Source: MGIIb-Q1 sp964342465 | GTDB taxonomy: Archaea > Thermoplasmatota > Poseidoniia > Poseidoniales > Thalassarchaeaceae | DNA: 64,000 bases | Direction: 5' to 3' | NCBI GenBank assembly: GCA_964342465.1 | Contig: CAYFFQ010000004.1 | Coordinates: forward strand, 1 to 64,000 | In this document: piece after piece, positions 1 through 10,117 of the stretch | Layout: each line of letters opens with the position of its first letter | Numbering within the stretch: the first letter of the stretch is position 1 | Position numbers and translations under genes: made by a program | Notes under the pieces: model-generated | Told to the model about the DNA's origin: nothing | What the model saw: the letters and a program-made list of their open reading frames with translations, nothing else | Database searches by the model: none

Positions 1-1
1 T

Positions 2-62
2 GTCTTTGATTACTCGGGGCGGCGTCTTTGATCACTCGGAGAGGTGTCTTTGATTGCTTGGA
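2..62. repeat. 22-bp tandem repeat, about 2.8 copies
   Basis: The word gtctttgat recurs at 2, 24 and 46, each time followed by a similar c/g-rich tail, giving a 22-bp period. The array probably continues beyond the left edge of the window. No coding sequence overlaps it. Confidence 0.7.
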
Positions 63-105
63 AAGTCGTAAGTCCGTTTCTTCAACCAAATAAATGAGCC
101 ATCAC

Positions 106-442
106 TCTTCAAGATGAGGCGAGTCGGCGCTGTTATATTCACCATGAAGTAGTCTCACCAGACGGTCTGTTCCGATGATAGATTATCACCTCCATCGGGT
201 TGATATTGGCGAGCAGAGTGGTGTTTCCAGCCACACCTCGAGTCGGCGGTGTTTTTTCACCATCTTCAAGATCAGGCAAGTCGGCGGTGTTTTTTCACCA
301 TCTTCAAGATGAGGCGAGTTGGCGCTGTTTTTTTCACCATGAGGTAGTCTCACCAGACGGTCTGTTCCGATGATAGATTATCACCTCCATCGGGTTGATA
401 TTGGCGAGCAGAGTGGCGTTTCCAGCCACACCTCGAGTCGGC
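106..442. repeat. 195-bp duplication with internal short repeats, upstream of 16S
   Basis: Positions 106-247 recur almost unchanged at 301-442, a 195-bp offset. Between the two copies, a shorter unit of about 39 bp (a word like tcttcaagatgaggcgagt followed by a T-run and caccatc) is repeated near 240-310, so the array is nested. The reading frames across it are not conserved-looking proteins. The region 443-738 between this array and the 16S gene holds no gene that I can recognise. It must contain the rRNA promoter, but I cannot point to a convincing TATA box. Confidence 0.8.
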
Positions 443-738
443 ACTTTGAGTCAGGTTGATATAGGGATGGCAGGTCGGCGGGGTGCTACAACAATGCAAG
501 GCGTTGGTGTCTGAGTTCAGCGATGAGCAATGAGGAACACCATTCAGCATACGTTGTGGCCGAGGTGATGCTGCCGCTAGCTTGGCTTGTGGCAAAGAGG
601 TGAAACATGTAATGACACACAAGATGTGTGCAAGTGAGTACATAGGTGCAAAAACCTTGTCAAAACCAATGAGAAACAGCTAGCGATGACCTGTCTCCTA
701 GGGATTGCAAAGATTGACAGCCGATTCATCGGCAAGAA

Positions 739-2206
<1,468 letters not shown>

Positions 2207-2227
2207 GAACCTCTAAACCGCGGAGGG

Positions 2228-2268
2228 CGGGGCGCTTCGGCGCCCCGTCTTCCCAACTTTCTTTTTTT
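2228..2268 (+). terminator. hairpin plus T-tract after 16S rRNA
   Basis: A GC-rich stem (ggggcgc / gcgcccc) with a ttcg tetraloop lies at 2229-2246, about 22 nt after the mature 16S end. It is followed by a T-rich run at 2258-2269. It looks like a transcription end signal or a processing structure, and it supports a single-gene rRNA transcription unit. Confidence 0.6.
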
Positions 2269-2340
2269 TCTGGACAGAAATTCTTGAATCACATCTGATA
2301 TGCCTATCAAGACGGTCATGGATAACTCATGTACCCCTCT

Positions 2341-2560
2341 AACATCCTCAACATAGAGAACATGTCAAGTTGTTCGTTGTAACACTTACATTCCCTCATC
2401 AATTTCTGAATCTCGAAAACATGTCAAGTTGTTCGTTGTAACACTTACATTCCCTCATCAATTTCTGAATCTCGAAAACATGTCAAGTTGTTCGTTGGAA
2501 CACTTTCATTCCCTCATCAAATTCTGAATCTCGAAAACATGTCAAGGTGGTCGATGGAAT
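2341..2560. repeat. 59-bp tandem repeat, about 3.6 copies
   Basis: The word catgtcaag recurs at 2361, 2420, 2479 and 2538, exactly 59 bp apart. The middle copies are nearly identical and the last is degenerate. The array fills most of the 420-bp space between the 16S terminator and the next gene. No RNA gene or conserved protein was recognised here. Confidence 0.9.
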
Positions 2561-2628
2561 AGATATGCTCCCCATATCATCTACTGTATCATGATGATTC
2601 ATGTATTACCGATGCCACCGCCTCTGGT

Positions 2629-3333
2629 ATGGAGCACCAATCCCGCCCCCTAATTGGAATCACGACTGCCACTCGGGAGGTGGAATGGGATGGCTGGACA
2701 ATGGATGTAGATATGATTCCGAGTCCTTACCAACAGGTTGTCCGAAGATGTGGTGGCATTCCCGTCTTACTTCCACCAGGAAAAAACTCTTCCGCAGTCC
2801 TTGACAGGATTGATGGATTGATAATCTCAGGTGGACCAGACATCGCACCTGAAACCTACGGCGCGGAACCAAGTGAGCATATTTCTGAGTTCTACCCACT
2901 CCAAGATGAGGCGGAAATTGAGTTGATTGAGGGGGCTATGGAGAGGGATATGCCTACATTGATGATTTGTAGAGGATTCCAATTATTTGTTATAATGCAC
3001 GGAGGCGAGATCGCACAACACCTCTCCGAAACACTTGGCTATGAACAACATGGGGGTTGTTTTGGGGTGACTACTGAACATGAGGTGGACCTCGACCCAG
3101 ATTCTCAACTCGCAGCGATGTTGGGGGAACGAGTCGTCGTCAATTCAACACATCACCAAGGAATCACCACGGCCGGTTCATTACAGGTCGTGGGAAGGGC
3201 ATCACATGATGGGTTGATTGAGGCTGTGGAGATGGAAGGTCTCACCTTTTTCATTGCCGTCCAATGGCATCCTGAGCGAATTGGACAATGTTGTTTGTAT
3301 GAAGAATTGGTCCGTCATGCGCGAATGGATTGA
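2629..3333 (+). CDS. peptidase C26 family (PuuD-like gamma-glutamyl hydrolase / class I glutamine amidotransferase)
   Basis: This 234-residue cytoplasmic enzyme has the class I glutamine amidotransferase fold. The nucleophile elbow is ICRGFQLF with Cys114, and the His/Glu pair of the triad is in QWHPE (His214, Glu216). The N-terminal PLIGITT strand and ISGGPDIAP (about 67-74) match the C26 family, whose best-known member PuuD hydrolyses gamma-glutamyl-GABA in polyamine breakdown. The usual Asn after the Cys-Arg-Gly-x-Gln segment is Phe/Val here, so the substrate may differ. The ATG at 2629 places the first beta strand at the normal distance. The gene stands alone ahead of the amino-acid importer. 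A link to polyamine catabolism is only an inference. Confidence 0.8.
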   Translation: MEHQSRPLIGITTATREVEWDGWTMDVDMIPSPYQQVVRRCGGIPVLLPPGKNSSAVLDRIDGLIISGGPDIAPETYGAEPSEHISEFYPLQDEAEIELIEGAMERDMPTLMICRGFQLFVIMHGGEIAQHLSETLGYEQHGGCFGVTTEHEVDLDPDSQLAAMLGERVVVNSTHHQGITTAGSLQVVGRASHDGLIEAVEMEGLTFFIAVQWHPERIGQCCLYEELVRHARMD

Positions 3334-3502
3334 GTTATATCTCATGATTATTGGATTGTTTGTGTCAGGAAATAGTTCTACAATTCTGCGAGACCCTTCT
3401 CCTTTTACTGATTCAAGCGGTTGGTGCTTTTTTTATTCATTTTTGGCGATAATAATGTTTGTTTTCCGCGCCAATGCTGATTTTATTTGCTGGCGCATTA
3501 AG

Positions 3503-3514
3503 TAATTATTATAC
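3503..3514 (+). promoter_or_regulatory. TATA box, leaderless-type promoter of the aap operon
   Basis: An AT-rich element (taattattata) is centred about 30 nt before the ATG at 3538. That is the distance expected from TATA box to start site in archaea, so transcription would begin at or near the start codon. No Shine-Dalgarno sequence lies directly before the ATG. Confidence 0.5.
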
Positions 3515-3537
3515 ACCTTCTCCATCAGGATTGGTTC

Positions 3538-4692
3538 ATGCGAATGAAATACGCATATGCACTGATGATTATGATGACACTGATGGCGGCCAGTTTCGCT
3601 GGTTGTGTCGGTGATGATGAAGAAACCCCTGTGGACCCAGTTGAAGGATTGACCCAAGCGGATGTGGATGCAGCCTATGATAATGGCTATGCCGCTGGTG
3701 AAGCCGCTGCAGCCCCGACATCTACCTTGGACACGGTGATCGCCCGCGGCTCACTGAAGTGTGGAGTCAAGGACTCACAGTACGGCATGGGATACCTTGA
3801 ATCCGATGGCACCTACTCCGGCCTCGATGTCGAGTACTGTAAAGCACTCGCCGCAGCAATTGGGCTTGATGCGACCACTGGTGTGGAGTATGTCTTGGCT
3901 ACAGCATCTAACCGATTTGAGTTGCTCGCATCAGAGGAAATTGATGTACTTATCCGCACAACGACATGGACAACCAGCCGTGACGCAGACCTGAATGCGG
4001 ACTTTGCAGGAATGAACTTCTATGACGGACAAGGTATACTTGTCAACACCGATGCCATGCCTGCATCCTCAGCCCTCGACTTGGACGGTGCGACAATCTG
4101 CGTCGGCATCGGGACCACAACTGAAGGAAACATTGCAGACTACTTCTCAGTGAATGGAATGACCTATACTGCATACAACGTCGCAGACTCTGGGGAGGCG
4201 AAGGCAGCGTTCGAAGCGGGCTCATGCAACGCATGGACTGGTGACATGTCTGCAATGGTCGCCCAGAAGTACGGCCTTGACACCACAGCTGTTCCAAACA
4301 GCCTCATCATGCCAGAACTTCTTTCCAAAGAACCACTCGGTGCAGCAACACGGGACAACGATGACGACTGGAATGATGTCGTGACATGGGTTTGGTTCGG
4401 TATGCTGACCGCTGAAGAACTCGGTATTGATTCAACCAACTATGCTTCCGCTGACACCAGCAACCCATCCATCGACCGTCTGTTGAACAACAACTTGGGT
4501 CTAGGCACAGAAGCAAACCCACTCTCTGACACCTGGATGCAGAACGTACTCGGCGCAGTTGGGAACTATGAGGAAGCCTACACGAATGCTTTCTGTAGCA
4601 CCGATGACGGCTCATGTCTAATCGACCGTGCTGGCACATTGAATGCACCGTGGTGGGAAGGTGGCCTCCAGTACGCCCCACCGATGCGCTGA
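3538..4692 (+). CDS. aapJ: amino-acid ABC transporter, substrate-binding lipoprotein (AapJ-like)
   Basis: This 384-residue extracytoplasmic binding protein belongs to a polar or general L-amino-acid importer. A basic, hydrophobic signal peptide ends in a lipobox (SFAGC, Cys23), so it should be lipid-anchored to the outer face of the membrane. An acidic and alanine-rich linker of about 40 residues follows. The SBP_bac_3 domain starts near residue 65 (TLDTVIARGSLKCGV) and runs to the end. The late Cys pair (CSTDDGSC) may form a disulfide. It heads the operon, followed by two permeases and an ATPase. The long linker and the domain order match the AapJ/BztA group rather than the shorter GlnH type. 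Confidence 0.9.
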   Translation: MRMKYAYALMIMMTLMAASFAGCVGDDEETPVDPVEGLTQADVDAAYDNGYAAGEAAAAPTSTLDTVIARGSLKCGVKDSQYGMGYLESDGTYSGLDVEYCKALAAAIGLDATTGVEYVLATASNRFELLASEEIDVLIRTTTWTTSRDADLNADFAGMNFYDGQGILVNTDAMPASSALDLDGATICVGIGTTTEGNIADYFSVNGMTYTAYNVADSGEAKAAFEAGSCNAWTGDMSAMVAQKYGLDTTAVPNSLIMPELLSKEPLGAATRDNDDDWNDVVTWVWFGMLTAEELGIDSTNYASADTSNPSIDRLLNNNLGLGTEANPLSDTWMQNVLGAVGNYEEAYTNAFCSTDDGSCLIDRAGTLNAPWWEGGLQYAPPMR

Positions 4693-4790
4693 ACAATTGG
4701 GGCAATCCCGACAGCAAAATCAACAAAGATAGATTGGAGAGCACAAAGCAAATTTATTTGATGCAAACCTTTCTTGAACTCCAGGAATTG

Positions 4791-4812
4791 GGGCTGCACA
4801 TATGTGCAGCCC
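4791..4812 (+). promoter_or_regulatory. perfect 22-bp palindrome between aapJ and aapQ
   Basis: An 11-nt arm (gggctgcacat) is followed immediately by its exact reverse complement, ending at 4812. It lies 99 nt after the binding-protein stop and 16 nt before the preferred permease start. In ABC importer operons an intercistronic hairpin of this kind often lowers permease expression relative to the binding protein. It could also be a dyadic protein-binding site. Confidence 0.6.
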
Positions 4813-4827
4813 CTCTTCCGCTTGGGC

Positions 4828-6279
4828 ATGCGGGTGAAAATATTGATTCTAAACCACAACCCCCTGCTCCATACATCAATTTTAGATCGCTTTTTTTCCT
4901 TTTTCAAGAATAATTTGACGGCATGGGCTCTCGCATTATTCGCTGGTGCCATTAATATTTTCTTTGATGAACAGATTTTCCTTCTACTTAGTCCAGATTA
5001 TCTACCACTGTACTATCCCATCCCCGCACTGAGAGAGGATGTTGCAGCCCAATTCAGTCTTTATCTGGCAATCTTGATGACACTTGTCGTCGGATATTTC
5101 TCGTTCCAGCTCAATCGAGGGAACATTACTGAGAGGAGGGCAGCACTCACCGTCCAATTCATTGGATTCTTGATGGTTTCCCCTCTTGTATTATACATCA
5201 TTTTCCAAATAATGTTGTTGGTGGAAACCGATAAATCGTGGTATTTTGATTTGACATTCATGGGTGAAAACGCAGGATTTCAGATTCTCAATGTTTGGCC
5301 ATTTGAGGCAGAATTAACAGACAGTCGTTGGCATTATTACAAAGTAGGGATAGTCAGCGCAGTCAGAATTGTCGCAATAAGCATCGTACTCTGTACAATA
5401 ATCGGTGTCATCGTCGGTGTTGCCCGTCTCTCTCGCAATAAAATGCTTTCAGGCATCTCAACCGCTTATGTTGAGATGTTCCGGAACATGCCCCTCGTCG
5501 TCCAACTGTTCTTTTGGTACACGGCGGTCCTTCTCGCCCTTCCGAGGTTGAACGAGGCCATCAACATCGGGGGATGGGTCTACATCAGCAACAGAATAGT
5601 GATGCTGCCACGCATCGTAGTGGATAGTTGGTTGCTGACGATTATTGCCGTTATCCTGTTCATTGGATTTCGATTCTATCTAAGACATCTTGACCGTGAT
5701 GGTGTTGATGATTCGGAGGCGGGATTAAAGAAAAGAATGGTGCTTTGGGGTGGATTCTTGGGACTCATCTCGATTATTCTCTTCTTCGCCATGTCGATTG
5801 ATACCCCTGAATTGGTTAAACCGAGAGAAGATGCCTGGGGGACATGGTATTATGAGGGGGGAACTGAGACTACGATTCAATTCCTCGCTTTGATGATTGG
5901 GCTGACAATTTATACGAGCGTGCAAGTAGCAGAAATTGTACGCGGAAGCATCCAATCACTACCGCGTGGACAAGTTGAAGCGGCGGTCTCGTTGGGGCTC
6001 AATCCATTTCAGAGATTACGTCTCGTTATCTTACCCCAAGCACTCAGGAGCATGATTCCTTCGATGACAAACCAATATCTCAATTGTTGGAAGAATTCCA
6101 GTCTGGCGATGGTCGTAGGATATTCGGATTTCTTCGCCATCAGCCAGACGATAGTGAACAATGCTGGGCAAGCAGTACCAGTATTCATCATGATTCTCCT
6201 CACATACCAAGCGGGTAGTATTATCATTTCAATAATCATGAACTTGTTCAATCGTCAAGTAACGAAGGTGAAACTATGA
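4828..6279 (+). CDS. aapQ: amino-acid ABC transporter permease (AapQ-like)
   Basis: This polytopic permease of about 483 residues has an N-terminal helix (TAWALALFAGAI), a large insert region, and the conserved transport domain. EMFRNMPLVVQLFFWY and the EAA-type loop (AAVSLGLNPFQRLRLVILPQ) contact the ATPase. The size and the extra helices are typical of AapQ/BztB rather than HisQ-type permeases. The open frame extends back to a TTG at 4774, but that would put the palindrome at 4791-4812 inside the gene, so I prefer the ATG at 4828. The stop overlaps the next permease start by 4 bp (ATGA), indicating translational coupling. Confidence 0.87.
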   Translation: MRVKILILNHNPLLHTSILDRFFSFFKNNLTAWALALFAGAINIFFDEQIFLLLSPDYLPLYYPIPALREDVAAQFSLYLAILMTLVVGYFSFQLNRGNITERRAALTVQFIGFLMVSPLVLYIIFQIMLLVETDKSWYFDLTFMGENAGFQILNVWPFEAELTDSRWHYYKVGIVSAVRIVAISIVLCTIIGVIVGVARLSRNKMLSGISTAYVEMFRNMPLVVQLFFWYTAVLLALPRLNEAINIGGWVYISNRIVMLPRIVVDSWLLTIIAVILFIGFRFYLRHLDRDGVDDSEAGLKKRMVLWGGFLGLISIILFFAMSIDTPELVKPREDAWGTWYYEGGTETTIQFLALMIGLTIYTSVQVAEIVRGSIQSLPRGQVEAAVSLGLNPFQRLRLVILPQALRSMIPSMTNQYLNCWKNSSLAMVVGYSDFFAISQTIVNNAGQAVPVFIMILLTYQAGSIIISIIMNLFNRQVTKVKL

Positions 6280-7541
6280 GTGATGCCTTCCAATCTCTTC
6301 GATTTTCTGAGGGGCTTCCTTCTCAATTTGATTACGTAAAAAATTGGGCGAAACAAAACCTCTTCTCAGACCGGTTGAACACCACAATAACCATAATTTG
6401 CTCGTTCATCATCTATTATTTCCTTTCGTATTGTTGGGATGTTGTATTCAATTCGAATTGGGATGTCATCTGGGAAAACAGAGTGATGCTCACTTTCGGC
6501 CCATACTTCACTCGCACACCAGAGGAGATGTGGAGGTTCTACCCTTCCCTCTTCCTCGTTATGCTACTCGTGGGTTCCATCTATGGAACCATTCGGGAGA
6601 AGAAGAAGAATTTCATCATTCCTTATCTTGTGTTTTCTTCGGTACTTCTTTATCTGGTATATTTGCCATCTAAACGGATGTATGACCCGCAATTCCCGTT
6701 GATTGTTATCGGTGGTGGGCTTCTCACAGGATTACTTTCCTTCGTCACCGTTCACCATTTCTATGCTAATGCTGAGGAATATCGGATTAATAAGTTTAGA
6801 AAATTCTTGACCGCATTGGCATTTTTAACCTTCTTAGCCACGGTATTCGTGTTAGACCCACCGGGTGAGGGGGGTGTGGCGCCGTCCGAATGGGGGGGGT
6901 TGATGTTGAACTTGATCATCGCTAGTGCTGGTGGAGTGCTCGCCTTTGTTATCGGAATTGCACTCGCTTTCGGCAGACAGAGCAGATTACCTCTTTTCAA
7001 ATACCCGAGTATAGCTATTATCGAGTTCGTTCGTTCCGGACCCATGATTGCATGGTTGTTTATCGCCTACATCTTGATGCCAGATGTCCTCAGACCTGTT
7101 TGGGATGCGGATTCTGTTTCTAGGACCATTTTCATTGTAGGACTCTTCGGTGGCTGTTATCTCGCGGAGGTGCTTAGAGGCGGATTACAAGCAGTTCCGA
7201 GAGGGCAGATAGAGGCGGCGACGGCACTCGGTTTAAGTCCGATTCAGACAAAATTGCAAATCGTTCTGCCGAATGCCATCAGGACGACATTACCAGCCAT
7301 CGTGAGCCTGATAATCGGCCTGTGGAAGGATACTTCCCTTGTCTATCTACTCGGCGTTCACGATATGTTCAATATCGCAAAGATTCTACCACAACAATGG
7401 GATTATGTTGGGCTACATCGTGAAGCGATTCTGTTCGCTGGCCTGATATTCTGGATTGTCGCATACTACTTTTCAAGAGTTTCAAGACGGATTGAGGCAT
7501 CTTTGGGTCTGACCAACGAAGGTGGTGGTGATATGACATGA
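6276..7541 (+). CDS. aapM: amino-acid ABC transporter permease (AapM-like)
   Basis: This is the second membrane subunit of the importer, with 421 residues. The N-terminal half has several hydrophobic helices that are not seen in short permeases. The C-terminal half has the permease domain with EFVRSGPMIAWLF and the EAA loop (EAATALGLSPIQTKLQIVLPN). It forms a heterodimer with the preceding AapQ-like protein. It overlaps both neighbours by 4 bp, which suggests stoichiometric synthesis. Confidence 0.88.
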   Translation: MSDAFQSLRFSEGLPSQFDYVKNWAKQNLFSDRLNTTITIICSFIIYYFLSYCWDVVFNSNWDVIWENRVMLTFGPYFTRTPEEMWRFYPSLFLVMLLVGSIYGTIREKKKNFIIPYLVFSSVLLYLVYLPSKRMYDPQFPLIVIGGGLLTGLLSFVTVHHFYANAEEYRINKFRKFLTALAFLTFLATVFVLDPPGEGGVAPSEWGGLMLNLIIASAGGVLAFVIGIALAFGRQSRLPLFKYPSIAIIEFVRSGPMIAWLFIAYILMPDVLRPVWDADSVSRTIFIVGLFGGCYLAEVLRGGLQAVPRGQIEAATALGLSPIQTKLQIVLPNAIRTTLPAIVSLIIGLWKDTSLVYLLGVHDMFNIAKILPQQWDYVGLHREAILFAGLIFWIVAYYFSRVSRRIEASLGLTNEGGGDMT

Positions 7542-8362
7542 CAGAAGATACGGAAAATACAGAGGACGACAAATATGAGGTTGGAAATAGCCCCGATGGC
7601 GACTGTTGTGATGGCAACTGCTGCGATGAAGACATCATCGTAACAAGTGGTGTCAAAGTGAACTTCGGTGACTTCTGGGCTCTCAAAGGCATAGATGTGG
7701 TGGTTAAACGAGGAGAAATTATTGTCATTCTTGGTCCGTCAGGTAGCGGGAAATCTACATTCATCCGAACATTGAACAGACTTCAACCACACAGCGAAGG
7801 AGCAATCAAAATTCAAGGAGTTGAAATTGGCGAAAGTACCACGATTTCAGACATGAAGAAGGTGCGAGCCGACATCGGATTCGTTTTTCAGCAATTCAAC
7901 CTCTTTCCTCACTTGACAGTATTAGAGAACATATCTCTCGCGCCTCAGAAAGTCAATGGGATTTCTCGCAAGGATGCTGAGGAGAAGGCGAGGGAATTGC
8001 TAGAGAAGGTTGGGATTCCCGAACAAGAGAACAAGTACCCAACCGCACTTTCTGGGGGACAACAACAACGTGTGGCGATAGCCCGAGCACTCGCCATGGA
8101 CCCAAAAATAATGCTCTTCGATGAGCCGACCTCAGCCCTTGACCCTGAGATGATCAAGGAAGTTCTTGATGTGATGATAGACCTCGCGAAGAGGGATATT
8201 ACGATGATTGTTGTCACTCATGAGATGGGTTTTGCCAAAGAGGTAGCAGACCGCGTCATGTTTTTCGACGAAGGGATGTTGGTTGAGGAGTCCACCCCTG
8301 ATGTATTCTTCGAGAATCCGAAGGAAGAACGCTCAAAATTATTTCTTGAACAAATCTTGTAG
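7538..8362 (+). CDS. aapP: amino-acid ABC transporter ATPase (AapP-like) with Cys-rich N-terminus
   Basis: The ATP-hydrolysing subunit has 274 residues. Walker A is GPSGSGKST (66-74), the Q-loop is FQQFNLFPH, the signature is LSGGQQQR (171-178), Walker B is IMLFDEP with the catalytic Glu at 196, and the switch His is 228. Before the ATPase fold, which starts near residue 33, there is an acidic extension of about 30 residues with two vicinal cysteine pairs (DCCDGNCCDED, Cys23/24 and 28/29). Family members normally begin almost at the first strand. The extension could bind a metal or act as a redox sensor, but this is inference. It is the last gene of the operon. Confidence 0.92.
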   Translation: MTEDTENTEDDKYEVGNSPDGDCCDGNCCDEDIIVTSGVKVNFGDFWALKGIDVVVKRGEIIVILGPSGSGKSTFIRTLNRLQPHSEGAIKIQGVEIGESTTISDMKKVRADIGFVFQQFNLFPHLTVLENISLAPQKVNGISRKDAEEKARELLEKVGIPEQENKYPTALSGGQQQRVAIARALAMDPKIMLFDEPTSALDPEMIKEVLDVMIDLAKRDITMIVVTHEMGFAKEVADRVMFFDEGMLVEESTPDVFFENPKEERSKLFLEQIL

Positions 8363-8365
8363 AAT

Positions 8366-8392
8366 ACATCCTTCCCCAAGGTGGGGGGATGT
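8366..8392 (+). terminator. hairpin after aapP
   Basis: The arms acatcc...ggatgt, with inner cccc/gggg pairing, begin 3 nt after the aapP stop codon and enclose a short loop. It lies at the end of the importer operon and just before the 15-bp repeat array. A clear T-run does not follow, so it may be a 3'-end stabiliser rather than a terminator. Confidence 0.45.
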
Positions 8393-8503
8393 CCTACCTT
8401 GTCATTCCAGTTCAGGCCACTCTGCCGACAGGATGTTGCGGATGGTTATGGCTCGTTATTCATATCATACCACTCTTCTTCTCAGTTCATGCTAACTGTT
8501 GTT

Positions 8504-8715
8504 CACGGCAAAGTTCAATCTCGTCAAAGTGCAATCTCGTCAAAGTGCAATCTCAACATAGTGCAATCTCAACATAGTGCAGTCGCGGCAAAGTGCAATC
8601 TCAACGAAGTGCAATCTCAACATAGTGCAGTCGCGGCATAGTGCAATAGCAACAAAGTGCAATAGCAACAAAGTGCAATAGCAACAAAGTGCAATAGCAA
8701 CAAAGTGCAATCACA
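8504..8715. repeat. 15-bp tandem repeat, about 14 copies, in a convergent junction
   Basis: Units of the form aagtgcaatnncnnc recur every 15 bp. The last copies (agtgcaatagcaaca) are perfect and the earlier ones vary. The array fills the space between the 3' ends of aapP and the opposing MAPEG gene and overlaps the last codon or two of the latter. Small reading frames through it are products of the 15-nt period and are not called as genes. Confidence 0.92.
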
Positions 8716-9130
8716 GCAGCACAATTGAGGGCAACCAAATCCACATAGCGAGTAGAATCACTGTACTGGCTGTCCATACCCTGAAGCGAGGGATGATTCG
8801 GTTATTCCTCAAGTATTCGTGAGCGTGAGAGATGCGCAGAAGAACATAGAACCAAGCGAGAACGAAAAATACTGTATCTACGGAATTGAGAACCATTGAA
8901 CCGAGGCAGGCAACATAGAAAAGAATGGGTTTTTCATACAGATTGATGTATAATTCTCCAGATTGAGCCATCGCCCGAGGTGGCTCTCCGACCTGCTTGG
9001 TTTTGAAATAGAGAGGGTCTACATCTTCATTCTTTACCGCCTTTATCCGCCGATGGCCCATGATGGCCGTAGCATAGAATGTCAGCGCCACCATCGTCAT
9101 CATCGGAAGCAGCATTAACTCAGATTCCAT
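8711..9130 (-). CDS. MAPEG family membrane protein
   Basis: This 139-residue integral membrane protein has four hydrophobic helices. The MAPEG signature region lies after the first helix: RAMAQSGELYINLYEKPILFY carries the conserved Arg, Asn and Glu-x-Pro. Relatives use glutathione or are structural proteins of unknown role in prokaryotes. The frame opens 8 codons earlier at 9154, but the ATG at 9130 gives a more typical N-terminus. It is the last gene of a leftward cluster with the NAD-kinase-like gene. An archaeon is unlikely to use glutathione, so the substrate is unknown. Confidence 0.75.
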   Translation of the reverse strand: MESELMLLPMMTMVALTFYATAIMGHRRIKAVKNEDVDPLYFKTKQVGEPPRAMAQSGELYINLYEKPILFYVACLGSMVLNSVDTVFFVLAWFYVLLRISHAHEYLRNNRIIPRFRVWTASTVILLAMWIWLPSIVLL

Positions 9131-9212
9131 ACATGCCCGAGAGCAGAAGAGCACATCAATTCATGTGTGCTACTTCGTCGCAAGTACAGCATTCTGAGGA
9201 ATCGGTTGATTG

Positions 9213-10100
9213 TCATTCAAGCCAATGAGCGAGTTTATCGGTGATTTTCTCTCTGAAGGTCAGTAGGTGAAGTTTCGGCCCGTCTATCGATACGGTAACT
9301 GTGGCTCCACGTGTGAAATGCCACTCATCCCAGCCGTCCGGCACGCAGAAACCGCGGTGCATGTCTGAGTTTATGACCGTAGGTTGGTCAGTCCAAGCGA
9401 AGTAGGAACCGTCGTCTCTCCTCTCGTCGCGGGGGAGGTCCCGCGCACAGAAGAGGTAGTGGTCGAGGATGGTCTCAGGGTCGAACATACGGCCTTCTAT
9501 CACGCAGACATGGCGGAACCACGCTCCTTGCCCGACAAAAGTAGAGAATAGCAGACCAGAAGAGCGTTGCATCAAGTCTACTCGTTCGTTGCTGAGGTCT
9601 GCGGCTCGTTTGAGGCGGTATCGACTCGGTTGATATTGGTGGGTGTTGGCGACAAGTAGGTCGTTGAGGGCGGGGTCGCAGATGATTTTATTGCCGCTGG
9701 TCGTAACTATCTCGGCGGTCAAACGGGGCAATTCATTGACTATCGCTTCTCCGTCAAGGGCGGCCGAGAGGTCGGCAGAAAATGTGGACGGGTCGCTCCC
9801 CATGAAGAAACCGAAGGAGCCGTCGGGGTCATCCTCCCTCGGGTGGCTGTTCACCCCCATTACAGGTGTATCAGAATCGATGTTGTGGGCAATTGAAGTG
9901 AGAGTTCCATCTCCGCCGACTATGATTACTAAGTCACGGCCAACGAAATCGGAGCGTGTGACCTCTTCTCTCGCCACAAGTTCGTAGGACAACCCTCGCT
10001 CTTCAACCGAGCGTTCAAGGTCGTTTTTCAATGAACTGAGTGCATGGTCGTGCACGCTCTCGAAGTTCTTCTTGAAGACGACGAGAATGTCTGCTCCCAT
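9213..10100 (-). CDS. NAD kinase-like protein (GGDGT motif)
   Basis: This cytoplasmic protein has about 295 residues. An N-terminal Rossmann-like half (ADILVVFKKN) leads to IIVGGDGTLTSIAH, the Gly-Gly-Asp-Gly nucleotide site of the NAD kinase/diacylglycerol kinase superfamily. It is followed by TPVMGVNSHP and GFF, equivalent to the GIN and GFL segments of NAD kinase. The C-terminal half is divergent, so it may phosphorylate NAD or a related substrate. The frame opens at 10121, but the ATG at 10100 follows a strong ggggg purine run and is preferred. It lies just downstream of a small hypothetical gene on the same strand. Confidence 0.65.
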   Translation of the reverse strand: MGADILVVFKKNFESVHDHALSSLKNDLERSVEERGLSYELVAREEVTRSDFVGRDLVIIVGGDGTLTSIAHNIDSDTPVMGVNSHPREDDPDGSFGFFMGSDPSTFSADLSAALDGEAIVNELPRLTAEIVTTSGNKIICDPALNDLLVANTHQYQPSRYRLKRAADLSNERVDLMQRSSGLLFSTFVGQGAWFRHVCVIEGRMFDPETILDHYLFCARDLPRDERRDDGSYFAWTDQPTVINSDMHRGFCVPDGWDEWHFTRGATVTVSIDGPKLHLLTFREKITDKLAHWLE

Positions 10101-10117
10101 TTGCAAACCCCCTTCTT

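Noticed and set aside
350..643. Minus-strand frame in the region left of 16S
   Set aside because: It lies largely in repeat DNA, the composition is unlike the neighbouring genes, and no motif is present.
8504..8715. CRISPR array
   Set aside because: The 15-bp units are directly contiguous, with no spacers of constant length and no cas genes nearby. The same holds for the other arrays.
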